Part shown: positions 23,561 to 34,205 of the stretch, one piece after another
Layout of the letters: each line of letters starts with the position of its first letter
Numbering within the stretch: position 1 is the stretch's first letter
NCBI RefSeq assembly: GCF_905475345.1
Contig: NC_066595.1
Location: 7,757,001-7,821,000, forward strand
Source of the DNA: Vespula vulgaris
Taxonomy: Eukaryota > Arthropoda > Insecta > Hymenoptera > Vespidae
Direction: 5' to 3'
DNA: 64,000 nt
Made by a program: the position numbers and the translations under genes
The notes under the pieces: model-generated
Told to the model about the DNA's origin: nothing
The model's database searches: none
Seen by the model: the letters and a program-made list of their open reading frames with translations, nothing else

Positions 23561-26500
23561 ACTAAACTAATTTCCCTACCGTTTACGGTGGTAGCCGAGC
23601 ACCTGACGCACGATATCGATGCCGAGCGAAGAGAAAAAAGAAAGAAGTAAAAAAAGAAGAAAAGAAAAGAGAAAAAAGACTTAGAAAGAGGATATCGCTG
23701 GCCAATTATTTTCTCTTTCGGATTTACGTCCCACCACGTAATCCTTGTATCCCTGGCCACCGACTATTATCGCTTTCTCGAACTCGAAGAGCACTTCATT
23801 TCTCGTTAAAGAATCCTCGAGTGTTCGTCTTTCCGCGACTTTCTTGAATAAATTACAAGAAAATGGATCGTAAATTCGTCGGAAGAAAAAAGATTCTTCT
23901 TTAATTGGTATACTCGTTCTACGAGTATCTACTTACTTGTATTCCTTTTACACGATCTCTTAAACGCACGATGGGGAATAATATTTCAAGAAAAAAGAAA
24001 AAGAAGAAAAGTAGTCGAAATTTTCTTTTCTCGCGAGGAAAATAGACCAATATCTCGAGGATAGGAAGAAAGTCAGGAAGAGATAGAGGAAAGAGCATTT
24101 TTTTTTCTTTTTTCTTTTTTTCTTCTCGAATGAGGAAGAGGAAAGGTCGTGATATTTGTAGCGATAATAACGTTGGCTCGGTTTTACCAGCAGCACGTAG
24201 GTATCTCTTCTCGATCAAGTCGAAACGATTTATATTCCTGAGAAAGTAGTTGGCCGTGCTCTTAATCCATGCTCGTCAGCATCCAAGAGAGACATTCCTT
24301 TTCGACTCCGTGGGATCGTCTACGCGTACTACGTGCGTCCGCCGATCTTCTTTTGCCGGAATCGTTTCTCGTCTCTCGAGAAACACGATCGAAGCGTACT
24401 TTCGCCGAGATGAATCACTTCTTCCTCTCACCAAGGAGTCCTTTTCCTTTTGGTTCACTCGTGAGACGATTCTACTACATAATAATCGATCAACGCTGAA
24501 TAAACAATAGATTTATTCTTTCTTTCATTCCCTCTTTTTTATCTATTTTTTTTCTTTTTCGTTTTAAACAGTGAAAGTTGTTACATAAGAGTGCATTTTT
24601 CTTAATTTCAGAGAAAAAATAAATAATACGATATATAAAAAAAGAGAAAAAAATTGCAAAGAACTGCAGGAACTAGATTGTCAGATATGAGGAGAAAGAG
24701 AAGCGTGAAGCGTCTCGTTGATAGTGATGCAAATAGAGGCGCAAACAACTTAAATGGAAAACAAACATAATTATTCGGTAGGACGGTGAGAGCAGAATGG
24801 CGGAAGAAGGTTTAGTTATCCAGGTGCAAACCAGTGCATTTGCATACGCATCGTGCACGACCGTCGCTCTTTGCGTTCTCGTCTCTACGTAAAGATGAAA
24901 AGCGTGGGAGATATCGTCGAAAAAGACTTTGGAAGTATCTCTCCCTCTTTCCCTCTCTCTATTCGACTCGTGAAAAAATATATAGTGATATTTCTTCTCC
25001 CTCCGGTGAAATGTTGCAAGACTTTTTTTTGCAAATGCTCTATTCGACAAGATGGCCGTACATATTGGATAGCGTCAGTTTTTCTTTTTCTTTATCTTTT
25101 TTTTTCTTTTTTTCTTTGTTCGTCCATTGAAGATACTCGACTCTTAGCATTTTTTTAATCTCCCTCGAGCACATCTAAACAGAGACTCGATTCTTCCAGT
25201 ATCTGGGAGAAAGATGTACCAGTGAGAAAATAGAAGAAAAGAGAAGAAGAAAGGGGTCTACTCGTCAGGATCGTCTTTTCGTTTATCTTATCTCTCGGCC
25301 GAGCTTTGTCCAAAGGAGGAAAGTTGTCGAGTGAACTTTCTATGTGAGTACTTCTCACGTTCCAAATGAATGTTACGGATCTTTTCGTTCGATGTTACGA
25401 ACATTACTAAGCTCTCTCGCATTTATTTTTTTGCTCAACTCCTCGCAAGTTCCTGAAGGTATTATACAAGGTAGTGTCTCTAATTAGCCGTACTTTTCAA
25501 TTAAAATCGTTCGGAGCTGTGCCCTTTCGTCTTTTGTACGCACGATTTATTTCTACGGCTTTTTCTCATAGTAAATTTATTCGGACAGAGTCGATGAACG
25601 AGCGTTATTAAACATTTAAATGACTTTAAGAGTATCGTGGATAGTTCGTTAATGTAAACGAAGGTTCGAATTGTTCGATCGGATACTCAGTTTCATACGT
25701 AAAGAGAACGGATCTAAACTAATAATATATTAAAGACGTTCTGCAAAGTAGCAAAGCGTTTGTTTATCGTCTCACTTGTTTATCGAGATGAACCGAGTTT
25801 TAAAGCAAATCCCGAAAGAAGGCTTTTAAAGAGCGTTTCGAAGATAAGAAGAAAAACGAAGAAAAAGAAGAGAAAGAAGCGAACGGCGGGGTAGTCACTT
25901 AGCAAAAAAACCTAAGTTCGCGTCAGCAGGTTGAACGATAAAAAAAAGTCATAGAAACGAAGCAAAGCGAAGGACGTCCGGAGCATAAAGGAGGAACTGT
26001 CCTTAACGGTAATAAACTTTATCTTCTTCGCCTGGAGGATCCATTATTCGTTGTCTCGTTCGAAGGAATCGCGATTTTCTTTCGATTATTTTTATTAAAG
26101 AGCTTTTACGGAAAAGGAACATCGACGGAAAGAAACGACTTTGGCGAGCTTTCGAGCGCGAAAACGAAGTCGACGGATCGGCTACCGACTACCTACCGAT
26201 TTGAAGGATCCCCGAGTTTGAACGTTTGTTTCATTGGTCGGCTTTATCGAGAGTTCAGTCGACTAAGAAGACGATCGCTTGCTCGGCTAATGAAGCGTTG
26301 CCCTAGTTGGATTCGTTATAAAAGAAGCTACGAGAGCTTACGCTACGCTCAACTTAATTCAATTCGAAGTTACGTATTTAGCGAGAATAGCATAAAGGTT
26401 TGCATTCATCGAAGTAAACCGAGGAGAGTCAATGAGAGCACTTTTCGTCGTCTTTTCTAAGCTATTCGCTTCGATATTTAGCTCTGAATTGTTTCTACTC

Positions 26501-27309
26501 TTTCCAACTTACTTTCATTGTTCCCTCGACAAAAGTTCGAATCTCGAGGAGCGAACTCGTTCATCGATTTTCTTTTTTTATCCTTTTTCTTTCTTCTCTT
26601 TATTTTTTTTTTTAAATTCCTTCATGGAAAGAGCAATATTAACCGATAAGAGTTCCACGAGCATCGTCCAATTATAGGGGGATATACGGTCTGAATGTGA
26701 CAGAAACTGCGGAGGACAGCTTTCCAGTCGTCCTTTCGAGTTCGGCCATTGGAGATTGGCGATATTGTGAAGGTGGATCAACAGCGAGCCAGAAAGGAGA
26801 GAAAACTTGTCCTTCGCACAAAAGGATTTACCGTTATACACCGATTCGATGTACTATTTGAAATATTTCCCTGGAAAAATTCATGACGCTATTCTCTAAT
26901 AAGAGCTGTCAGTTCTAACAGGACGTTGGTTAAAATTAAAAAAGAAAAAAAAAATAATCGAGAAAGATATTGAAAGTACGTAATTATATTGGTAAGGATT
27001 CATAGTAACTCGTTAACGTTAAGACCGAAAATAATGTATATTTATCTTCGAGTTAAAACCTGACGGCATTCGAGAGGAAGTTTCATCTTAATGCAGTTCC
27101 ACCCGATAATGCTACCTCGAAGTTTTAAAAGTACCTCCACAAATTTACGTTGGGGATTTTCGTCTCGGACTTATCTCTGGTAGCTCGAAACTTTGCTACA
27201 AAGAGCTTCGCTGATCTTCGCGAACACGTCATAAAAATATTGTTGTCACGAGTTGCCGAGTTAGAAAGAACCTCTTGACGTTTTGTCGTGGAAGAATAAG
27301 AATAGAAGG

Positions 27310-27420
27310 CAAAAGACGAACAAGAAGAAGAAGAAGAAGAAGATAAGAAAGTAAAAAAAAAAAAAAAAGAAAGAGAGGGACAAGATAAGAAAAAGAAGAA
27401 AAAAAAAGAAAAAGAAAATA
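27310..27420. repeat. (GAA)n and A-rich purine block
   Basis: GAA triplets followed by poly-A/AAG sequence in intron 2. Confidence 0.8.
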
Positions 27421-28375
27421 TGTCTACTAAATGATCGAGATAAAGAATCGTTCGTCGTATGGGCCGGATATTGTCCTACCGAGTTTTATCTCGACAAGCT
27501 CGATATAGAAATAATGATGATAATACAAAGCTCCGTTCATACGATATCGATTTTCGTGGTTCGACTTAGGCTCGATTCCCTTGATATTTTCTTACGTGTG
27601 TACGTACACGCAACTCCGTTGCAACTCAATGCAAGTAGTACAGCTTTTCATTCAGCAACGGCGATGTCGGAAGGTCCTATTGTATCGGTCCAAGTACATT
27701 GCAGAAGATGTCATCCTTTGTCGCAGCCTCTAAAGACACCGAGCAACCTCGTGACACGATTTTCGAACTTCTTTCATCGCGATAAAGACGTTTCGGTAAT
27801 GATGTTGTTCGAAAAATGAGAACGTAAACGTTTGTAACTCGCTAGCTTATACTACGAATCGATAATTTAACAAAAATATACGGCTGCACTTCATTGTTTT
27901 GCAATTTTAATAATGTTTCTTTTCTTTATTCAAGTTTTCGCAACATATTCTATATAATTATAGAAAGAAAGAGAGAGAGAGAAAGATCACGCGTCGTATA
28001 TTAAAAATCGTCCGAGACAAGCTTTTGACATAGGCTCATGAACGTACTCGGAAATTCCTTTACTTGTTGATTGCCACAGCTTAAGAGAAATAGTTTCGTC
28101 GAGAACGTGACAGGCGTGTAGGGTGACGTCGGAAATTAGATCATGCTGGAGAAGACTGAAGAGCCCTTACACACTTCGATAGAGAAAGTCAAGGAAAATC
28201 GAGGACAAGGATTCCATTTGAATTCTCAAATATAAAGCGGCATTTGAAATGACGAAGTAATATCGATTGGAAGTTGCTTGAAGAGAACCGAAAAACGTAG
28301 AAAATATTCGTATTTATATATGTATGTACCTGTAAATGCGAATAGAACAAATATTCGATATCTTCTCGTTATACT

Positions 28376-28378
<3 letters not shown>

Positions 28379-28417
<39 letters not shown>

Positions 28418-28460
28418 CATATATATATATAATATGCATATATATACATATACACACAGA
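28379..28460. repeat. (GT)n and (TA)n compound microsatellite
   Basis: About 17 GT units followed by TGCATA and TA repeats, giving potential Z-DNA next to easily melted TA. Confidence 0.9.
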
Positions 28461-29379
28461 CACATTTGTATGTATGTATGTATATATTTTTGCAATCAGG
28501 TAATAGTCAGAAAGTATTCGTGTTACACTCAACAATCTTGTCGATCAAAAATATTCGATAAAAGATATACATGTAACAAGATGTATACGCTTTCGTCAAT
28601 ATTTCACAAAAAAATGTAATACGGCTTTCAGATTTATTCTGTGATATCTCTTCCCGTCTGTTTCTCTTACATAGTTTTAGCTTTCCATAAATTTGTTTCC
28701 ATAATTCGTGCAGACAAACAGAAGCAATAGTTTATTCAACGCATGGAGTGTTCTCCTATATGACGTTACACTTGTTGAATAATTGACTTATACGACTTCA
28801 CCGCGAGTCTCGTGGGTTCGTTTATAACGAACAACGTTATTTCTCTTCTCTTGTATTAAAATACAAAGGAAAACGGAAACATTGGAAAATTGATAAATTG
28901 CAGAGCATCTTTTACGCGTGTAACAAATTCTAGATTATTATATTTCTTAATTATTTTATTAACGTTATAGATATTTAATTAGAATAGAGTACAACTGATA
29001 AAATTTGATATAATACTTTTGAACGTTTCGATAACAAAACTTCTTCGTCAACGATCGGATAGATTTTGCTGTTTGATCTAAATATCATACTCATCTCCTA
29101 TTATTGTTTCCATGTACACCTTTAAAGATATATATTGAATATTTAATTTCAGAAATATTCGATTACGTGAAATCAATTAATTTAGATCTCAAATCGAATA
29201 AACTATATATACATTATACGCGTAAAGTATAAAAATTCAATTGAGAATGAGAAGTTACTTGTCTTAAATTATCGAGACAAATAAGACTAGTCAATCAACT
29301 TTATCGAAGTTCATTCATCCGAGAAAGCGTACTTTCTATCGATTTCTTGAAAGATGACTGGGTCGGAGGTCGTTGGAAG

Positions 29380-29703
29380 CTATTTCTTACGAGCCATTGC
29401 CGCTTTTCTTCGACGAAGCCATTGCTTTCTGGCGGCCTCGATGTAACGCTCTTTGACGTGGGGTTCCATGAATTCCCAACGATACGCTGCGATCTTGGCG
29501 ATCACACGCGAGGAATGCTGTTTTCCGAAAGATTCGCGAAGGCTTTGGTAGTAGTGTATGAAAGGATTGATAGATCGACATTTCGCAATCACTTTTCTCT
29601 TCGCACTTTTCTTCTTCATAATAATAATTGTCCCTATTTTTCTTTTATTCGTCGAATCCAATAGATTATTTATCGATTCGCCGTTAAGTTTGATCAATTG
29701 CAT
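29380..29703 (-). CDS. Small basic HMG-box-like protein nested in the transferase intron (candidate)
   Basis: Open frame of 107 codons with a genuine ATG at 29703 and TAG at 29382-29380; a second in-frame ATG at 29619 would give 79 residues starting MKKKSAKRK. From about residue 42 it reads CRSINPFIHYYQSL, then SSRVIAKIAAYRWEFM and VKERYIEAARKQWLRRRKAA. The order NPFxxYY..., (V/I)(I/A)...AA..W..M, then VKxRYxxAA followed by a basic tail is that of the HMG-box-like domain found in insect protamine-like and Mst77F-type sperm nuclear proteins. The tail and the N-terminal KKKSAKRK are strongly basic. It lies on the same strand as its host, inside intron 2, only about 160 bases from exon 2. The frame has normal amino-acid variety, unlike the repeat-derived frames around it. 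The exact start, a possible intron and its expression are unproven. Confidence 0.6.
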   Translation of the reverse strand: MQLIKLNGESINNLLDSTNKRKIGTIIIMKKKSAKRKVIAKCRSINPFIHYYQSLRESFGKQHSSRVIAKIAAYRWEFMEPHVKERYIEAARKQWLRRRKAAMARKK

Positions 29704-29861
29704 TATTATTTACGATATAATTTGATCATTTCTTTGAAGCTTTTCATTGACACAATTTCGAATATAACTGAACTTGACCACGATCGATAGTATGATCGAT
29801 TAAATAAATGACGTAATTCTTTCGATAGATTCGATTAAATTTACAATTTATTATTACTCAC

Positions 29862-29981
29862 ATAGCACTACGAGTATCAGGAATATCCCGATTGCTTGGA
29901 AGACCATCGGAGGCTTCTTGATTAAATTTATTTCTTGCGTATGGGTCCTCGCCAGCTCGCAGGCCACCTCTCGAAACGTAC
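29862..29981 (-). CDS. Pgant2: GalNAc-transferase, exon 2: end of stem region and entry to the catalytic domain
   Basis: Acceptor AG 29983-29982, donor GTGAGT at 29861, 120 bases. It encodes GYVSRGGLRAGEDPYARNKF, then NQEASDGLPSNRDIPDTRSA. GEDPYARNKFNQ and the RDIPDTR motif before the first catalytic Cys are conserved in GALNT2-like enzymes. The exon is separated from exon 3 by 19 kb, yet the phases agree (AT + G). Confidence 0.95.
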
Positions 29982-30756
29982 CTACGATAAAAAGCAAATA
30001 TTATAATTTATATTCGTGAAATATTTATCAGATATAACTACGCACGTAAAAACGGCGACCGGTAATATACATAATTTATAATTTCGATTGTGGATTAAAC
30101 TCGCCGGTAAACATCCCTTTGCAACTGTTGTATTAATATCGCCTATCTCCCATAAGTTTTTAGCACGGTAATGTGGTCGATGTATTTCACGGAGAAAAAA
30201 ATTTGGTTGCTCGTAAGTTGCGACAGTTTCGCTTAGTATTTTCGAATGTTATCTGGGTTGCGTCTATTTTGTTCGCGTGAGATTCTATGTTTTTCTCGAT
30301 TTATATTAATTATGTATGTAGGATTCGCGAAAAAAGTTGGACCGTTGGGTAGTCTCTGTTGGACCGAAACTAGAATCTGCTTTTCGGGCAGTTACCTTAA
30401 CCATTAAGCTATCCAGGCCATTCGGTCAACTTGTACACGAGTATCTACTTGTCTAAAATGGAAATGCTCTCCCTTCCTCTCTCTCTCTCTCTCTCTCCCC
30501 CTCTCTTTCCCTCTGTCTTTTACATGCAATTATGTGAATAAATTATGTGAGAAAATACTTGCATTGTAAAACAAGAAGATACATTCAAACATTTAGAAAC
30601 GTTTTTCATACCATTTCCATGGGCCTTAATTCTTCATCGCCATTGATCCGTTGATACGAGTTCGCTCATGCTGTTGATTTTCTGATCACGAAAATACTCG
30701 AATTCTTTGCTCGTACACATAAGTTCGAAACATTAAACGAAAACTTTTTCCCTTAC
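29982..30756 (-). other. Intron 1 (as recovered) containing a SINE
   Basis: Donor GTAAGG at 30756, acceptor AG at 29983-29982. It contains the SINE copy at 30320-30470 and a short (CT)n tract at about 30476-30505. Confidence 0.85.
30320..30470 (-). mobile_element. tRNA-derived SINE copy, - orientation
   Basis: Read on the - strand it contains GTAGATACTCGTG, then GGCCTGGATAGCTTAATGG (tRNA A-box region: TGGATAGCTTAATGGTTAAGG), an anticodon-arm-like GAAAAGCAGA, a decayed B-box near GTTTCGGTCC, and ends CCAACTTTTTTCGCGAATCC. It shares its order and ends with the copies at 38.6-39.8 kb. It sits inside a transferase intron in the sense orientation. Confidence 0.75.
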
Positions 30757-30926
30757 CCTTGCTCGTCGAAGTAATTCCAAGTGACTCTTGGATCGGGTGT
30801 AGGAGCAGGCTGTAGTTCGGACGACATCGCAATGGCAGTACCATCTGGGTCCATGTAACCACCGGCATTTCCAGCGGATAGGGCCAAGGATGCGGGTTCC
30901 TTCAGTCGCAATGCTCTGTTCTCGTT
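30757..30926 (-). CDS. Pgant2: GalNAc-transferase, first recovered exon: luminal stem region
   Basis: Acceptor AG 30928-30927 preceded by a strong pyrimidine tract, donor GTAAGG at 30756, 170 bases, entered in phase 0 from an upstream exon. It encodes NENRALRLKEPASLALSAGN and a low-conservation stem, ending with PDPRVTWNYFDEQG just before the conserved YVSRGG. There is no Met in a plausible start context and no hydrophobic anchor, so the exon carrying the cytosolic tail and signal-anchor of this Golgi type II membrane protein is upstream (higher coordinates) or outside the window. With it, the protein would reach roughly the 570-600 residues usual for the family. Confidence 0.88.
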
Positions 30927-33900
30927 CTGCGAAAAGAAAATGGTACGTCAGACCGAGCTAATCCGATAATAGTCGCGTTTCCGATAATACGATAGATGGA
31001 AAGTTAAAGCGAACTTGTGGCAACTTTTCAGACTCTAGGGCGACGTTAGCAGCTAGCGATCATAGATATCGATACACTAAGTCAATACGAGAGAGCGAGC
31101 ATTCCATAGTGGAGAATAGTATTGTACGGAAAATGGATGTCGGAGTATATATAGGTCATTGAATTTCGTATATCGAGATTCCCTTGAGACGCGTTCTCTG
31201 TTTGTCTTCGAGAACGTACGATATCTCTGTGTGTGTGTGTGCGTGTGTATAGGGATATATATGTATCTACAGATACCGTATATCTGATACAAAATGTATG
31301 TCCTGACTTATTCTCGTTGGATAATTCATTTGACAAAAAAATTCTTTCTCGAATATAGCTCGACATTTTGTATGGAAATGTTAACAAAATTATGAGTGAC
31401 TATCGAATTTTATTCTTTAGTTTCCCCTTCCTTCGGAAAGATCGAAAATGTAAATGAAATGACAGAGAAACAGAGAAAGAGAAAAACGAAGGGAGAAAAC
31501 CAGAAGAAACGTGAAAGAGAGAGAGAGAAAGAGGGAGAGAAAGAGAGAAAGAGAGATATCGGGATAAAGAAGACGAACGAAGTGTGAAATAACTTGGCTG
31601 TGATGAAATATTTATTCACGGTCCAGGAATCGTATTAAATCGGAAGCGCAGCCGGTCCAACTGTGCGCGGCAAGCTGTTGCATCCGGTTCCACGTGACAT
31701 TCGAATCGGAGAGCGCTCTGCTGGATAAAACTCGATAAACTTTGAGAGCCAACGAAACTTCGGACGAGCCGATGATTCTTCGTCGCTCGTAGAAGCAAGA
31801 ACTCCAAATCTTATATTTCTCAAGAGCTTTCGTTATATCGAGAAAATTATGCTAGCCTCGCTTGTAAAACTTTGCACCGTGTCGATGATCATCCTACCGA
31901 TAAAACGATACAACGACGAAAACGAAAGACTTTCTGCCTAGTTATCTCGATTATTAACATTTTTACGACAACTTTTTCTGCGATTTTTTTTTTTTTTTAA
32001 TTATCCATCTATGTTATATCTGTTTACGTTCTATTAAAAAGGTTAATAAAAATGAGGTATTATTATCTTTGACAATTTTACTACTTAATTTTCGTATTCA
32101 TTTGATTATTTCGTTAATCTTTTTGCGCGTATAAACGATTGTAAAATAAAATTAAACTTGATGTCGTTTTGATTACAGTTATTATGATTTACGTGTCGAT
32201 ATACTATTTACGTTAAAAATAAAGTTAAAATAGAGAAATTTGGAATTGACAAGTATCGATTTTCTTTCTCGTAATATTAGATAATTATTGGAACGAGCGA
32301 TGAATTATCGGCTTTAGTATAAACGATCTAAAGTTACATTTACTCGTAATATAACGATGAAAGAGCGATTAGACGGCAAACGTCTGTAGAGTTTCGCTTC
32401 ATTAATGTTCTACGATCTTGTTGAAAGTAGTAATATTTATTAGCGCGACGTGAAGGCCCTTGTGCTAGCTAAAGGAGAATAGTGTGTACGCTCGATTAAG
32501 TACGCCGCGGTCTTGAGCGTGCATTAATTCGTCGTTGTCGCGCGACGACGCTTTCGTGTTTGCGCCTCGTTACAGCAGAGTGCAATTTCGTGCAGCTGGC
32601 TGTTGTCGGATTCGTCGGTTCGCATCGGTCGGCTAACGACGTTAATTGAGATAATTCGACAACGTATCCGAGTGCTACGCGCATCGCCTTCCACGGTTAT
32701 CGCTTATCGATCGACTAAAACTTGGGCCTAGAACTTCCACTAGCTTGGTATAGCTTCAGCCTAGTTACCAATCCTTTACTTGCTAATGATTATACTGTGA
32801 GTTATCCTGATACGGAGTTAAGGATTTTCGTTCATAAAAACGTCTTAATTAATTTCAATCGACGTTAGACAATTTTGTTGTCACGGTATTCATTATTTCT
32901 ACGCGAGATCTCTACTCGATTTTTCTCCATTCATTGAGACTATAAAAATTTCATATTCTTAGAACGAAAAGATACATTTGATTTTAGTTTATCGCTGACT
33001 TAATTTGCATGTAAAAACTATATGTGCTTTTTCGAATTTCTTCCTGCCCAACAAATGAGAAAAGAAATTGCTATAAACAAGACAAGAATTAAAGAACGAA
33101 TTAGAGTCGTGAATTTAAAAGGAAAAATCCAACGGAAACAATCCTTTAGAAAATTTCGTCGTCCATTTCTTAAATTTATTCGATTGAGCAAAAGAGCAAC
33201 GTCCTTTCTAGATGTCCGTAATAGTTCGGTTGATCAATGCCCCCATTATTGTGGTTTCGACGAACGACCGTTGACGAAGATAATGGCTGAAAGGGTTCGA
33301 TCGTGAAACTAAATCGCTCGCTCATGCGAAAGCAATTAGCTAAAGGACCCTAACTCTAGCTCCGACGAGTGACCAGTCCGGTGTACAGAGGATTCTTGCG
33401 GTTAACGGTCAGTTCGTCCTTCGTCACTCTCTTTATGGTTCGCCGCAATTACATATTGCGACCATCGAATCATGTTTCGTTACTGATTTAATATTTATCT
33501 TGAATTATATATGATATAATTTTATCTCGAATTTATTTAGCTCTGTTACATCTTGAAAAATTGTTGCTTCTTTTCTGTAAAGAAGATTTTAGTATATAAA
33601 CGATTAGAAAGAGATACGCAAGATTCTCGATAATCACAGAATGACACAATGAGCCCTTCGATCGAGAGTAATGGAATGAAAGAAAAATATAGAAAGAGAG
33701 AGAAAGAGAAACATAGAGTAAATAGATAGGATAAAGGGAGTTGGTCTTAGAGTAGAGAAGGAGGAAGTTTGGAGTACGGATTATAAGAAGAGGCAGCTCC
33801 TTAATCTTTCAGCAATTCCCTTAATTAACCGGCAACAATAGCGGAGTGCTCGTTCGATCCTGCAGAGAGTTCGCAATGCCGAGCGATGCCGGGCTCAGCA

Positions 33901-34132
33901 TTTACTTCCCTTGCCAGAGAGACTCTGCTCCATTGAAACCTACCCGTAGAGACCGTCTGCTTTTGAACGATGTCTTAAACTTGCACCTATCTAACTAACG
34001 TTCAATTATTCTATGATCAATGTATTCTTCAAACAACTTTTTCAGAAGATATCTTTAAACTCTTCATTTATACTTTGGCTTTACGATCAAATGCGAAACG
34101 TCTGTGAATAAATACTTACGCGTATACACACG

Positions 34133-34172
34133 CGTGTGTGTGTATGTATGTGTGTATATATATAGATACATG

Positions 34173-34204
<32 letters not shown>
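34133..34204. repeat. (TG)n / (GTAT)n microsatellite
   Basis: TG dinucleotides, short TA, then about six GTAT units. Confidence 0.88.

Positions 34205-34205
<1 letters not shown>

Larger units (their letters stand above)
10630..29861 (-). other. Intron 2 of the transferase (19.2 kb)
   Basis: Donor GTGAGT at 29861, acceptor AG at 10631-10630. This long intron holds many microsatellites (listed separately), several CpG-rich AT-flanked blocks (for example 14460-14700, 15540-15680, 18120-18260) that may be conserved regulatory DNA, and one candidate nested gene at 29380-29703. I found no other coding exon: the open frames inside are overwhelmingly Ser/Leu/Phe or Arg/Glu runs over (CT)n/(GA)n tracts. 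Confidence 0.8.

Noticed and set aside
30686..30868. - strand 60-codon frame within the first recovered transferase exon
   Set aside because: Out of frame with the downstream exon. The frame ending WNYFDEQG joins in phase to YVSRGG.
31616..31823. Overlapping - strand frames in a GC-rich patch
   Set aside because: All three - frames are open, so openness carries no information. No domain, start or splice pattern distinguishes one.
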